Shown here piece by piece: positions 18,318 through 27,562 of a stretch of DNA of 64,000 nt (positions within the stretch are counted from its first letter, which is position 1; every line of letters starts with the position of its first letter). The DNA is from Wandonia haliotis (GTDB lineage: Bacteria > Bacteroidota > Bacteroidia > Flavobacteriales_D > Crocinitomicaceae): contig NZ_BAAAFH010000007.1 in NCBI RefSeq assembly GCF_039523435.1, positions 62,001-126,000 on the forward strand. The letters are read 5' to 3'. Below the pieces are notes generated by a model. That model was not told where the DNA came from, made no database searches, and worked only from the letters and a program-made list of their open reading frames with translations. Both the position numbers and the translations under genes were made by a program.

Positions 18318-18351
18318 CAAAAAAAGGTATCTAATCAGATTAGACACCTTT
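18318..18351 (-). terminator. Terminator after the small lipoprotein gene at 18451
   Basis: On the minus strand a roughly 12-bp stem (AAGGTGTCTAAT with ATTAGATACCTT, one non-Watson-Crick position) is followed by a run of seven T. It lies about 100 bp past the stop codon. Confidence 0.75.
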
Positions 18352-18450
18352 CTTCTTTTAAACCGAGAAATCAGTTAAAGATCAAACTTTTTCGGAACAG
18401 AAATTAATCAAAAACCAGTACCCGGTCTATTAAAAAAATTATACGTAGAA

Positions 18451-18825
18451 CTAATACGAAATATCTGAATCAGATATAGTAAACACACACTCTCCTTTTC
18501 GCTTTTCAACCTTAGAGTATCTCCAGTTAAATTTGTTGAGCAGATCCTTATCCAGAGACAAAGCTCCGTTTTCTGACAAAATAACCACCGATTCGATAGA
18601 AGTATAATGACAGGAAGAATAATCCTCTTTTACTTCTTCCGCAAACTTTTGATCTATCTCAACCACCGTTTGTTTATTTTTCGGAATAACAAGATTCTTC
18701 CCTCCCTTCAGTTCCAGCCTAATATCGTAGGAAGAATCATTCTGTACAATTTTGTCAACGTGTACGCGTATGTCACAGGAAGTAATCAATACTATAAGTA
18801 GCAGTACAGGTATGTATTTTTTCAT
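18451..18825 (-). CDS. Small lipoprotein, paralogue of the gene at 17133
   Basis: 124 aa. The signal ends in a lipobox (LLIVLITSC near residue 17). The mature domain has NDSSYDIRLEL and the C-terminal VEKRKGECVFTISDSDI, nearly the same as in the protein at 17133-17513. The DNA of the two genes is strikingly similar over the last 50 bp, less so elsewhere. It has its own promoter (18879-18909) and terminator, so it is a single-gene unit. Function unknown. Confidence 0.75.
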   Translation of the reverse strand: MKKYIPVLLLIVLITSCDIRVHVDKIVQNDSSYDIRLELKGGKNLVIPKNKQTVVEIDQKFAEEVKEDYSSCHYTSIESVVILSENGALSLDKDLLNKFNWRYSKVEKRKGECVFTISDSDISY

Positions 18826-18878
18826 CGTTTAGTTTTGTCGTTTTAGAACAATTGCACTGTCCTGGTATTCCCTGTTTA

Positions 18879-18909
18879 CAAACTTAACAAGTTATTGGAC
18901 AACAAACAA
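18879..18909 (-). promoter_or_regulatory. Promoter for the small lipoprotein gene
   Basis: On the minus strand: TTG (18909-18907), exactly 20 bp, then TAAGTTTG (18886-18879), a full match to the Bacteroidota consensus. It ends 53 bp before the ATG at 18825. Confidence 0.7.
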
Positions 18910-18940
18910 CAGGGAAAACCCTTAAAAACAGGATCATTTT

Positions 18941-19561
18941 TCAGATATATCCCTGAAGAATAGCTTGTTTTACCAATCCGGCAACATTTTTCACCTGAAA
19001 CTTCAGAAATAAATTCGATCGGTATCCTTCTATTGTTTTTTCGGATAGGAATAATTTTTCTGCAATCTCACGTGTCGAAAGTTCATCCTGAATTGCTTTC
19101 AGTACTTCCAACTCTCTTTTTGTAAGCTTTATTTTATCTGACTCTCCATTCATCAGATTTGTCAACATAGCATCACGTATGTCCTTACTTACAAATTGTT
19201 TTCCTTTTGTTATCGCTTGAATAGCTTCCAGAATCTCTTCCAGTGGAGAGGACTTTGACACATAACCTGAACACCCCGCAGCTAATGCGGATTTTACTGT
19301 AAATTCATCCGTATGCGAGGACAATGCAACAATCAAAAGGTCGGGGTGCATTTTGCGAATTTCACTCAAAAAAGTTCTGCCGTCATCGTTCCCGAACCGG
19401 ATATCCTGCAAAAGGATATCAAATTTTTCTTTCGCCAGAATTTGCTTAAGCTGTGCCAAATTCACTGCACTTTTCACCTCTAACGCTCCCAACTTATCTG
19501 TTAAAAAGCTCCTAATCCCCGATGCAATAATTTCATGATCGTCTGCTACTAATATCTTCAT
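18941..19561 (-). CDS. NarL/LuxR-type response regulator
   Basis: 206 aa. The receiver domain (1-120) has the acidic DDH at 7-9, phospho-acceptor Asp53 in LLQDIRFG and the conserved Lys in GYVSKSSPLEE. A LuxR-type HTH occupies about 140-206 (LTKRELEVLKAIQDELSTREIAEKLFLSEKTIEGY). It lies 10 bp after the histidine kinase gene and is almost certainly its partner. No target genes can be named. Confidence 0.93.
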   Translation of the reverse strand: MKILVADDHEIIASGIRSFLTDKLGALEVKSAVNLAQLKQILAKEKFDILLQDIRFGNDDGRTFLSEIRKMHPDLLIVALSSHTDEFTVKSALAAGCSGYVSKSSPLEEILEAIQAITKGKQFVSKDIRDAMLTNLMNGESDKIKLTKRELEVLKAIQDELSTREIAEKLFLSEKTIEGYRSNLFLKFQVKNVAGLVKQAILQGYI

Positions 19562-19571
19562 ACACTACTGG

Positions 19572-21437
19572 TCAGTTATTCAAATATATGGAAATATGCG
19601 CAATTGCTCCGTTTGTTTCTTCACCGGAATCAATAGAAAAGGTTCCATTCAGCAAATGTACACGCTCTTCAATAGAAGTTAACCCATTCCCTTTTTTTGC
19701 CTTTTTGACGTCAAATCCAACACCATTATTCTCCACTCGTATATCCAGAAGTTTATCCGTTAGCGAAGTTTGAATAAACAATTCATCGGATTTAGCATGT
19801 TTGACGGCATTCTGAACAAGCTCCTGTATGATCCGAAAAAGCATCAATGTCTTTTCAGCACTTAGCATAATAGTACCGGAACCAATATGATCAAACTCAA
19901 TAGACAGGTGGGGTGTCGAATTATCCATTGCAAAACGTCGCAGCGATTCAATCAACCCTAATTCTTTCATTCCTGACGGAGCCAGATTGTGAGCTATCCG
20001 TCTGGTTTCTTCATGTGCTCCGGAAATCTGATTCAGCAATTCCTGCTTGATATTCGGAGAGACAGAGTTATCGGATTCCAGGCGGTATTTAATCCCCACT
20101 AACTGCGATGCTAATCCATCATGTAATTCATGTCCGAGACGTCTTCTCTCTCGTTCTTCTCCACGAATAAGCGCATCAAACATATCTTTTTCCTTCTTTG
20201 ACTCAATTCGCATGATACGTTCCTTCATAACAGAGCGGTAGATCATAAATACGATCATTAAGACCAAAAAGAGTATACCTGTCACTGTAATAATGTTCCA
20301 CAACCGGGCAGATTCGACTTCTTTTGCCAGCAATTCAAGACGGGTACGTGTGATCTCTTTCTCTTTCTTCTCTGTATCGTACTGAATGAGAAGATCGTTA
20401 ATTGCTTTCTGGGTCTCTGATTTATTTGTTTCCTTATAAATTTCGTGTGCTTCATTCATCATACGGAAAGCATCCTCATTCTGTCCTAATCCTGAATAGG
20501 CATGAGCAAGCTTCCGTTTAATCGAATACAATGTGGATCTATTTTCAGTAATAGCTGCCAGTTCCAAAGCCTTTTCTCCAAAATTAACCCCTGCTTCGTA
20601 ATTTTTCTGTTCCAATGAAACTGTTAAAATCCCGATCGCATTTAATAAAACGAATTGTTTCTGATTAAATCGTTCAGCTAAAGCCAAAGATTCTTCATAG
20701 TATCGCTGGGCTTCCTGAAAATCATTTTTACTGAACTCAACTTCTCCCAGGGCGTGAACAGCAATTATCAAAGCCATAAAATTTGATGACTTCCCTGCCA
20801 TCTCCCGGGCTTGTAATGCATGTTCCTCGGCCATTTCAAACTGATCCAGTTTTGCTTCGGAAACACTAAGAACAGCAAGAATAGAAGGATAATTAGGGTC
20901 ATCCGGATAATTTCTGAGAATTTCTACCGATTTCGCAGCGTGAGTATGTGCCGCTGCATAATCCAGCAAACTGAAAAACACATTGGCTATATTGTTATGG
21001 ATATAAGCAGCCTGCAAATCCATTTTATTCTCTTCGGCAATCTCAAGTGCTTTCTTAAAGTATCGGATAGCCTCTTCATATTGCTGCTGAAGGCTTAGTG
21101 ACGACGCAAGCAGCGCATAAAATTTCAGGGAGGAAAGTGTGTTTTCGTTCTCTTTAAAAGACTGCAAAGCCGAAAAAGCTATTTGCTCAGCTTTTTCAGG
21201 ATGTCCGGAGAACAAAAGATATTTTGCTTCATTGTAACGAATCCAGTTTATCTTCTGTCCTTCATTCAGTCTTCCCGATATTTCGGCCACTTCCATATAT
21301 ACCTCACTACTGTCTGCCTGTCCCCGCAACAAATCCGTGAATAATTTCTCTATTCGTACCGAATCCTGAGTCTGACTATATGTAATCTGATAAAAGCTGA
21401 ATAACACGAATCCGAGTATCCATTTTCCTTTTTGCAT
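19572..21437 (-). CDS. TPR-containing sensor histidine kinase (HisKA_3)
   Basis: 621 aa. The signal peptide (1-21) is followed by a periplasmic region made of TPR repeats (about 80-340), a short coiled coil, one membrane helix at about 384-407 and a cytoplasmic kinase. The phospho-accepting His is in RRRLGHELHDGLASQLVG (HisKA_3); the ATP-binding domain has IIQELVQNAVKHAKSDEL and GNGLTSIEERV. TPR kinases of this shape are widespread in Bacteroidota; their signals are largely unknown. It follows the dipeptidase gene by 15 bp and precedes its regulator by 10 bp. Confidence 0.92.
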   Translation of the reverse strand: MQKGKWILGFVLFSFYQITYSQTQDSVRIEKLFTDLLRGQADSSEVYMEVAEISGRLNEGQKINWIRYNEAKYLLFSGHPEKAEQIAFSALQSFKENENTLSSLKFYALLASSLSLQQQYEEAIRYFKKALEIAEENKMDLQAAYIHNNIANVFFSLLDYAAAHTHAAKSVEILRNYPDDPNYPSILAVLSVSEAKLDQFEMAEEHALQAREMAGKSSNFMALIIAVHALGEVEFSKNDFQEAQRYYEESLALAERFNQKQFVLLNAIGILTVSLEQKNYEAGVNFGEKALELAAITENRSTLYSIKRKLAHAYSGLGQNEDAFRMMNEAHEIYKETNKSETQKAINDLLIQYDTEKKEKEITRTRLELLAKEVESARLWNIITVTGILFLVLMIVFMIYRSVMKERIMRIESKKEKDMFDALIRGEERERRRLGHELHDGLASQLVGIKYRLESDNSVSPNIKQELLNQISGAHEETRRIAHNLAPSGMKELGLIESLRRFAMDNSTPHLSIEFDHIGSGTIMLSAEKTLMLFRIIQELVQNAVKHAKSDELFIQTSLTDKLLDIRVENNGVGFDVKKAKKGNGLTSIEERVHLLNGTFSIDSGEETNGAIAHISIYLNN

Positions 21438-21452
21438 TGTGGTTTTGTTTAT

Positions 21453-22235
21453 TTAAGGTACAATTTCAAACTTTCCTCTCGCTGTATTTCTATTCATAGC
21501 ATTGTAGTGCCACCATTCAGTTGGAAGCTGCGAAAATCCCGCTTTTCGCATACTCTTTCTTAGAATCATCCGATTCTGATACTGTTCTTTTGACAATTCT
21601 CCCGATTCCAGAAAATGACTTTCCAGTTCAGGATAAGCGATCTTACGCATATCATCATAGCCCGCTCCCATGTCCAGAGGGTTACCTTGCTTATCACACA
21701 AAGTGAGGTCTACCGCACAAGCAAAATTATGTAATGATCCATTTGCCGGGTTTGAAACAAATTTTACCCTTTCCGAAACAGGAATCGAATCTAATAAATT
21801 CCACATTTTTTGTTGTACCCACAACGGCCGGACACCATCATAGATCAACATGCGCAGATCAGGATGCTCTTCTTTCAGGAAAGCGTGTGCTTTACTCAAC
21901 ATTTTTGCGACTGTATCCTGTAAAAACACTTCTTTAAGATTTCCGTAAATATTTTCCCCTAGAAAATTATCCGTTGAGGCATATTTAAGATCAATAAAAA
22001 AAGTAGAGTCTATTTCCGTAACGGAAGTCAGACCAAATGAGCGTAAACGTATGCCAAGTGTATCCGGTTGAATCGATTCCGGTACTTCCAATTCTTCCAG
22101 TGTGATTACCTCTGTTTTTCTTTCAGATTCCGGGGAAACTTCTTTCGTTGTAACAGGATCATCAGAGGAAGAGGTACATCCTGCAAAAACTCCCAGTAGG
22201 AGTACAAAAATTGTATCTTTACTAAAAATTGTCAT
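21453..22235 (-). CDS. VanX/DdpX-like D-Ala-D-Ala dipeptidase lipoprotein
   Basis: 260 aa, peptidase family M15D. A lipoprotein signal (FVLLLGVFAGC) and a Ser/Glu-rich linker are followed by the catalytic domain from about 85 (FFIDLKYASTDNFLG). Zinc and catalytic residues are visible: LIYDGVRPLWVQQKM, SLHNFACAVDLTL (SxHxxGxAxD type, with Ala in place of Gly) and TEWWHYN. These enzymes cleave D-alanyl-D-alanine, here in the periplasm, for peptidoglycan recycling or D-Ala use. It is first in an operon with a two-component system. The start is 2 bp from that of the divergent ctlX. Confidence 0.88.
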   Translation of the reverse strand: MTIFSKDTIFVLLLGVFAGCTSSSDDPVTTKEVSPESERKTEVITLEELEVPESIQPDTLGIRLRSFGLTSVTEIDSTFFIDLKYASTDNFLGENIYGNLKEVFLQDTVAKMLSKAHAFLKEEHPDLRMLIYDGVRPLWVQQKMWNLLDSIPVSERVKFVSNPANGSLHNFACAVDLTLCDKQGNPLDMGAGYDDMRKIAYPELESHFLESGELSKEQYQNRMILRKSMRKAGFSQLPTEWWHYNAMNRNTARGKFEIVP

Positions 22236-22237
22236 CC

Positions 22238-23140
22238 GTGAAAAATTACAACCATATTGTCTTAGTTCGTCCCGCTAATTTCGGATATAATTTCGAAACC
22301 GCACAATCGAACCGGTTTCAAAAGCAGGTAGATGAAACGGATTTACACGAAAAAGCAATCCGGGAGTTTGACAATATGGTTACTTTGCTACAGGATAACC
22401 AATTATCTGTCAAAGTATTTCAAGACTCAGAGACACCTTCAAAACCGGATTGTATTTTTCCCAATAACTGGATCAGCTTCCATCCGCATCATGGTGTTGT
22501 ACTCTACCCTATGGAAGCTGAAAATCGTCGTCTTGAGCGAAGAACAGACATTATTGATCACCTTCAGGCCTTGAGCGGAAATCAGCAACTCACCGATCTG
22601 ACTAGTTATGAAACAGAAGGTCAATATCTGGAAGGAACCGGTTCTGTTATCTTTGATCCGGTTAATGAAAATGCTTATGCCTGTATTTCCAGTCGAACAG
22701 ATGCAAGACTTTTTTCTATGCTCGCTAAAGAATTACATAAAACTCCCATTAGTTTCGAAGCGTTTGATCTAAATGGTTATCCTATCTACCATACAAATGT
22801 TATGTTATCTATCGGAGAAAACAGTGTGATCATTTGCAGTGAATCCATTACAGATCCGGTTGAACGTATTATGGTAACCGAGCGGTTAAAAGCTTCCGGC
22901 AGAGTAGTTATTGATGTTAATTTTCGTCAGATGAACCAGTTTTGTTGCAATGTACTTGAAGTTGACAATCAGGATGGAGAACCCTTTTTGATTATGTCCT
23001 CCTCTGCTTACAACGGTTTTACAGAAGAGCAACTGGATCAAATCAAACAACGGGTTGGTATAATTGTGGTTGACATAACTACTATAGAAAATGTAGGCGG
23101 AGGAAGCGCCCGCTGTATGCAACTGGGCGTTAAAATCTGA
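22238..23140 (+). CDS. ctlX: CtlX-like citrulline/arginine hydrolase (amidinotransferase fold)
   Basis: About 300 aa. I prefer the GTG at 22238, which puts VKNYNHIVLVRPANFG at the N-terminus as in relatives; a TTG at 22229 is in frame but would overlap the dipeptidase start. Features of the pentein/DDAH fold: RPANFGYNFET, FPNNWISFHPH, the catalytic His in YHTNVMLSIG and Cys in GGSARCMQLGV. CtlX enzymes of Bacteroidota and relatives are annotated as citrulline-utilisation hydrolases. It converges with the GNAT gene and overlaps it by 11 bp. Confidence 0.82.
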   Translation: MKNYNHIVLVRPANFGYNFETAQSNRFQKQVDETDLHEKAIREFDNMVTLLQDNQLSVKVFQDSETPSKPDCIFPNNWISFHPHHGVVLYPMEAENRRLERRTDIIDHLQALSGNQQLTDLTSYETEGQYLEGTGSVIFDPVNENAYACISSRTDARLFSMLAKELHKTPISFEAFDLNGYPIYHTNVMLSIGENSVIICSESITDPVERIMVTERLKASGRVVIDVNFRQMNQFCCNVLEVDNQDGEPFLIMSSSAYNGFTEEQLDQIKQRVGIIVVDITTIENVGGGSARCMQLGVKI

Positions 23141-23693
23141 TATACTTTTTCACCAAATCCAGATCACTTTCCAGAAGCGAATAGACTTCCAGACTTATAA
23201 ACTCCCCGTTTTTCCGTTCATAATCCCTGAGTTTTCCTTCATGTCTGAAATTCAGTTTATCCATAGCTCTCCGGCATGCAATATTCGGTGTCTCTACAAA
23301 TCCTTCAATCCGGTGTAAATGCATTCTGGTAAAACCATATTCAACCAACGCGCCCATACCTTCCGTCATGAAGCCTTTACTCCAATATTCCGGTAAAAGC
23401 CAATAGCCTACTTCAGCTTTTCTATGCCCTTCAGAATACTCATAAAATCCTCCAACTCCCATAAACTCTCCGGTATTCCGATCACAGATCGCCCAGAAAA
23501 TCCCTGATCTATCCTCAAGTGTTTTCCGGTAAAATTCCATCTGCTCGGTAGTTGCTTCAAGCGTAGTATAACTTACTCCATAAAAACGGATTACTTCGGG
23601 GTGAGAAAGTCCTTTATGAACATAGATAATATCTTCTTCTACTATTCTCCGAAGCCACAATCGTTCTGTCCGTATTTCAGGAAACCTTTCCAT
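23130..23693 (-). CDS. GNAT-family N-acetyltransferase (RimJ/RimL type)
   Basis: 187 aa. It has the typical start RTERLWLRRIVEEDI, a central acetyl-CoA-binding segment (AEVGYWLLPEYWSKGFMTEG) and RIEGFVETPNIACRRAMDKLNF near the end. These enzymes acetylate N-terminal or small-molecule amines; the substrate is not predictable. It lies 3 bp downstream of the aldehyde dehydrogenase gene on the same strand, so the two are probably co-transcribed. Confidence 0.9.
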   Translation of the reverse strand: MERFPEIRTERLWLRRIVEEDIIYVHKGLSHPEVIRFYGVSYTTLEATTEQMEFYRKTLEDRSGIFWAICDRNTGEFMGVGGFYEYSEGHRKAEVGYWLLPEYWSKGFMTEGMGALVEYGFTRMHLHRIEGFVETPNIACRRAMDKLNFRHEGKLRDYERKNGEFISLEVYSLLESDLDLVKKYIRF

Positions 23694-23696
23694 TCT

Positions 23697-25076
23697 TTAT
23701 TTTAAAAATTTACGAACCAGTTTCAGTTTATTACCATAAGGCGGATAACGAAGCGGAATATCCAGCCAGGTAATTTTTTTAAGGACACTTCTCTGGTGTG
23801 AAAAACAGTCAAAACTAAATTTCCCGTGGTAATTCCCCATACCGGAATTCCCTACTCCTCCAAAAGGCAACCGATTATTTGCTACCTGCATCACCGTTTC
23901 ATTAATTCCCATCGACCCCGAAGATGTATACTTAAGAATCTGTCTATGCTCTTTATTGTCCTCTGAAAATAGATACAAAGCCAGAGGTTTTGGGCGGGAG
24001 TTAATAAAAACGATCACTTCTTCCAGATCATTGTAAGTTACAATCGGCAGTACCGGACCAAAAATTTCGTCCTGCATTACCGGAACATTCATGTCCTTCA
24101 CGTCAAGCAACGCAGGAGCGATAAACCGTTCCTCCTCCATAACTTTACCACCATACAATACATCCGAGTTTTCAATATATTCTTTAATCCGCTGCGTATG
24201 CCGTTCATTTACAATACGTGGGAAATCAGGGCTTTTTTCGGCTGTTTTGCCATAAAAATGCTCAATCCAGTAAATCAAACGGTCTACGAATTTCTCTTTT
24301 ACCTTTTCCTGAACCAATACATAATCAGGAGCAATACAGGTCTGTCCTGCATTCAACATTTTCCCCCAAATAATACGTTTAGCCGCTACATCTATTTTAG
24401 CTGTTTCCGTAACTACCGAAGGGCTTTTCCCTCCTAATTCCAATGTAACAGGAGTAAGCATACCCGCAGCCGCTTCGGCTACAATCTGCCCTACTCTGGG
24501 ACTCCCTGTAAAGAATATTTTGTCCCACTTTAACTTTAGTAAAGCAGCTGAAGTATCTGCATCACCATTAACAACTACAATGTACTTTTCATCAAATACA
24601 GAGGCAATCATTTCTTCCAGTACTGCTGCTGTTGAAGGCGTAAACTCCGAGGGCTTTATTACAGCTGTGTTTCCTGCCGAAACAGCACCGATCAGAGGCA
24701 TCATAACCAACTGAAACGGATAGTTCCATGGAGCTATAATTAGCGTATTTCCAAATGGTTCGGGAACAATCCTGCTCGATGACCAAAAATTAACTACCTG
24801 ATTCGTAGAAACTTTTTCTCCCCTGCTCCATTTCCCCACATTCCTGATATGAAAACGCAACTCTTCGTACACTAATCCAATTTCAGCAGCATACGATTCA
24901 AAATCTGATTTTCCGAGATCTTTTCGTAATCCTTCGATTATACGGGATTCATATTTTTGAACCGCTCCCTGTAATTTTTTCAAGGCATTTTTCCGAAAGT
25001 CAACTTCCTGTGTTGTTCCTGAATAGAAAAAATCAGATTGTTGTTTTTTAAGTGCGGTAAAATCCAGTTGTGCCAT
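23697..25076 (-). CDS. Aldehyde dehydrogenase family protein
   Basis: 459 aa, the shorter class-3-like form. Catalytic residues are in place: Asn117 in PWNYP, Glu213 in LELGGKSP and the nucleophile Cys247 in AGQTCIAP. A C-terminal segment (RFLK end, hydrophobic-basic) resembles class-3 fatty aldehyde dehydrogenases. It oxidises an aldehyde to the acid with NAD(P); the substrate is unknown, though long-chain aldehydes are plausible for this subgroup. First gene of a two-gene unit with the GNAT enzyme. Confidence 0.92.
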   Translation of the reverse strand: MAQLDFTALKKQQSDFFYSGTTQEVDFRKNALKKLQGAVQKYESRIIEGLRKDLGKSDFESYAAEIGLVYEELRFHIRNVGKWSRGEKVSTNQVVNFWSSSRIVPEPFGNTLIIAPWNYPFQLVMMPLIGAVSAGNTAVIKPSEFTPSTAAVLEEMIASVFDEKYIVVVNGDADTSAALLKLKWDKIFFTGSPRVGQIVAEAAAGMLTPVTLELGGKSPSVVTETAKIDVAAKRIIWGKMLNAGQTCIAPDYVLVQEKVKEKFVDRLIYWIEHFYGKTAEKSPDFPRIVNERHTQRIKEYIENSDVLYGGKVMEEERFIAPALLDVKDMNVPVMQDEIFGPVLPIVTYNDLEEVIVFINSRPKPLALYLFSEDNKEHRQILKYTSSGSMGINETVMQVANNRLPFGGVGNSGMGNYHGKFSFDCFSHQRSVLKKITWLDIPLRYPPYGNKLKLVRKFLK

Positions 25077-25258
25077 CGTTTTTTTCTTTTTCCGAATATA
25101 TTACTCCTCTATACAATATACAATTATTCTGGCAGTAAAAAAAGGAGAAATCACACGAAAGAAATATCTTTTCGAAAAAGAATCCTATAAACTTCAAAAG
25201 ATCAGGATAATTTGTTTACACCCGGAAACGGCTTTCCTTTTTTCATTAGTATTGCAAC

Positions 25259-26008
25259 ATGTTTACCTGGATATCTGCACTTTTTCTGATACTTGCCCTA
25301 ATAGCGGAAATATTAGGAACTATAGGAGGTTTTGGTTCTTCTGTTTTTTTTGTTCCCTTTGCCGGATTCTTTTTTGATTTTCACAATGTTTTGGGTCTTA
25401 CCGCACTGTTTCACCTCTCAAGTAATATCAGTAAAATTGCTTTATTCAGAAAAGGTCTCGACAAACGTCTTTTACTTAACATCGGAATCCCCTCAGTAAT
25501 TTTTGTGATCATTGGTGGATTACTCAGTAACTTCTTTAACGCGACTTTTTTAACGATTGCTTTGGGCTTATTCCTGGTCGCTTTCGGAGCATTGTTTTTA
25601 CTTCGTCCGAAGCTGGTTATTCCTCCTAAAAAATACCCCAGTATTGCCGGAGGAGCTATTTCAGGTTTCTCAGCAGGACTTTTGGGAACAGGCGGAGCGA
25701 TCAGGGGACTTACCATGGCTGCATTTAATCTCGAAAAGAGTGCATTTATAGCTACATCAGCAGCCATAGATCTAGCTATTGATTTTACCCGCTCTATTGT
25801 GTATGTATCGAGTGGATATGTAAATAAAAGCCATCTGATCTATATTCCTTTTTTAATTATTATCGGGTTAGGCGGAACGTACATCGGGAAACGAATACTT
25901 GTTCATATCTCACAAGAAAACTTCAAACGATTCTCACTCATACTTATCGTCATCATTGGAATTATAAGTATTTTGGGAATCATTTTCAACTGGAAAATCG
26001 ATATGTAA
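25259..26008 (+). CDS. TauE/SafE-family membrane permease
   Basis: 249 aa, almost entirely hydrophobic, with seven to eight predicted membrane helices and the two Gly-rich repeat signatures of the family (LGTIGGFGSSVFFVPFAGFF near 20-40, and GAISGFSAGLLGTGGAIRG near 138-156). Members export sulfite, sulfoacetate or other small organic anions; the substrate here is open. The next gene, a GlcD-like oxidase, starts 2 bp after its stop, so the permease may move a hydroxy- or oxo-acid related to that enzyme; this is inference. Confidence 0.88.
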   Translation: MFTWISALFLILALIAEILGTIGGFGSSVFFVPFAGFFFDFHNVLGLTALFHLSSNISKIALFRKGLDKRLLLNIGIPSVIFVIIGGLLSNFFNATFLTIALGLFLVAFGALFLLRPKLVIPPKKYPSIAGGAISGFSAGLLGTGGAIRGLTMAAFNLEKSAFIATSAAIDLAIDFTRSIVYVSSGYVNKSHLIYIPFLIIIGLGGTYIGKRILVHISQENFKRFSLILIVIIGIISILGIIFNWKIDM

Positions 26009-26010
26009 TC

Positions 26011-27414
26011 ATGAAACAGGAAGACCTTATTTTTTTCAAAAACAAATTAAATGACCGCTGCAAAACGGACATAGATACACTTGAAAATTACGGACATGAC
26101 GAAACCGAAAATCTTGTTTTTCTCCCTTCCGTTGTGCTCATTCCCGAATCAACAGAAGAAGTATCGGAAATACTCCGTTACTGCAATACTCATCTGATTC
26201 CGGTAACTCCCTGTGGAGCCAGAACGGGACTCAGCGGTGGTGCACTTCCTGTAAAAGGTGGTGTTTTACTATCGATGGAACGTTTTTCAAAGATTATATC
26301 CATTGATGAAAATAATCTCCAGGTCACAACTGAACCGGGAGTTATCACTGAAGTATTGCAAAATGCCGTAGCTGAAAAAGGGCTGTTCTACCCTCCTGAT
26401 CCGGCAAGTAAAGGTTCTTGTTTCATTGGCGGAAATATCTCCGAAAACAGTGGAGGTCCCAAAGCTGTGAAATATGGTGTAACTGCCGATTATGTACTTA
26501 ATCTCGAAGTTGTATTACCTTCCGGAGAGGTTATCTGGACAGGCGCTAATGTTCTGAAAAATGCTACCGGATATAATCTCACTCAGTTAATTGTCGGAAG
26601 CGAAGGTACATTAGGTATTGTTACGAAAATTGTACTTCGATTACTCCCCAAGCCTACAAAGGATTTGTTAATGCTGGTTCCGTTTTTCAGTGCTGAAAAA
26701 GCCTGTGCTGCCGTACCTGAGATTTTTAAAGCCGGAGTAATCCCATCCGCTATGGAATTCATGGAACGGGATGCTATTGACTGGACGCTTAAATTTGTCG
26801 ATGATCTGTCCATTTCTATACAGCCGGAACATCAGGCACACCTTTTAATTGAAGTGGATGGTTGGGACGAGTCAGTATTACTAAATGATTGTGAACGAAT
26901 TGCAGAAGTCGTTGCAGACTTCGATTGTGATGAAATTCTCTTTGCCGAAACACAGGCTCAAAAAGAGGGCCTATGGAAACTCAGAAGAAAAGTTGGAGAA
27001 GCAGTAAAATCACACTCCGTTTACAAAGAAGAAGATACAGTAGTACCCCGGTATGAATTGCCTCGTTTATTAAAAGGAGTCAAAGAAATCGGTAATACCT
27101 ATGGTTTCAAATCGGTTTGTTACGGTCACGCCGGGGATGGTAATTTACATGTAAACATTATCAAGGGAGATCTGGACGAACGAACCTGGAAAGAGGAATT
27201 ACCTGTGGCTATTCGTGAAATTTTTGAACTTACTGTGCAACTTGGCGGGACAATTTCCGGAGAACATGGAATTGGATGGGTTCAGAAAGAATATATGGAC
27301 ATTGCATTCGGAAAAACGGAGCTTCAACTGATGCACAGTATCAAACAACTCTTTGACCCGAATACGATTCTGAATCCCGGTAAAATTTTCCCTGATTCAA
27401 CTGAAAATCACTAA
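26011..27414 (+). CDS. FAD-binding 2-hydroxyacid dehydrogenase (GlcD / D-lactate type)
   Basis: 467 aa. The FAD-binding type-4 (PCMH) domain shows PVTPCGARTGLSGGALP (about 69-85), FIGGNISENSGGPKAVKYG and VGSEGTLGIVTK. The C-terminal FAD-oxidase domain has CYGHAGDGNLHVNI and GGTISGEHGIGWVQKEYM, with the conserved metal-binding His residues. Relatives oxidise glycolate or D-lactate and pass electrons to quinone or cytochrome. No glcE/glcF partner is adjacent, so a single-subunit D-2-hydroxyacid dehydrogenase is likely. Confidence 0.9.
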   Translation: MKQEDLIFFKNKLNDRCKTDIDTLENYGHDETENLVFLPSVVLIPESTEEVSEILRYCNTHLIPVTPCGARTGLSGGALPVKGGVLLSMERFSKIISIDENNLQVTTEPGVITEVLQNAVAEKGLFYPPDPASKGSCFIGGNISENSGGPKAVKYGVTADYVLNLEVVLPSGEVIWTGANVLKNATGYNLTQLIVGSEGTLGIVTKIVLRLLPKPTKDLLMLVPFFSAEKACAAVPEIFKAGVIPSAMEFMERDAIDWTLKFVDDLSISIQPEHQAHLLIEVDGWDESVLLNDCERIAEVVADFDCDEILFAETQAQKEGLWKLRRKVGEAVKSHSVYKEEDTVVPRYELPRLLKGVKEIGNTYGFKSVCYGHAGDGNLHVNIIKGDLDERTWKEELPVAIREIFELTVQLGGTISGEHGIGWVQKEYMDIAFGKTELQLMHSIKQLFDPNTILNPGKIFPDSTENH

Positions 27415-27562
27415 GAAATAATTACTAAAAAAAGGCGTTTATTTTTTGTTTCAGACAATCTGTAAGTTAGATTATTCACCCTTCAAAAAACACAAAACAA
27501 CTAGTTAACAAGCAGATAGCACACCTGTTAATTCTATCCGGATTTGTGAAAAAAATTTTTTG

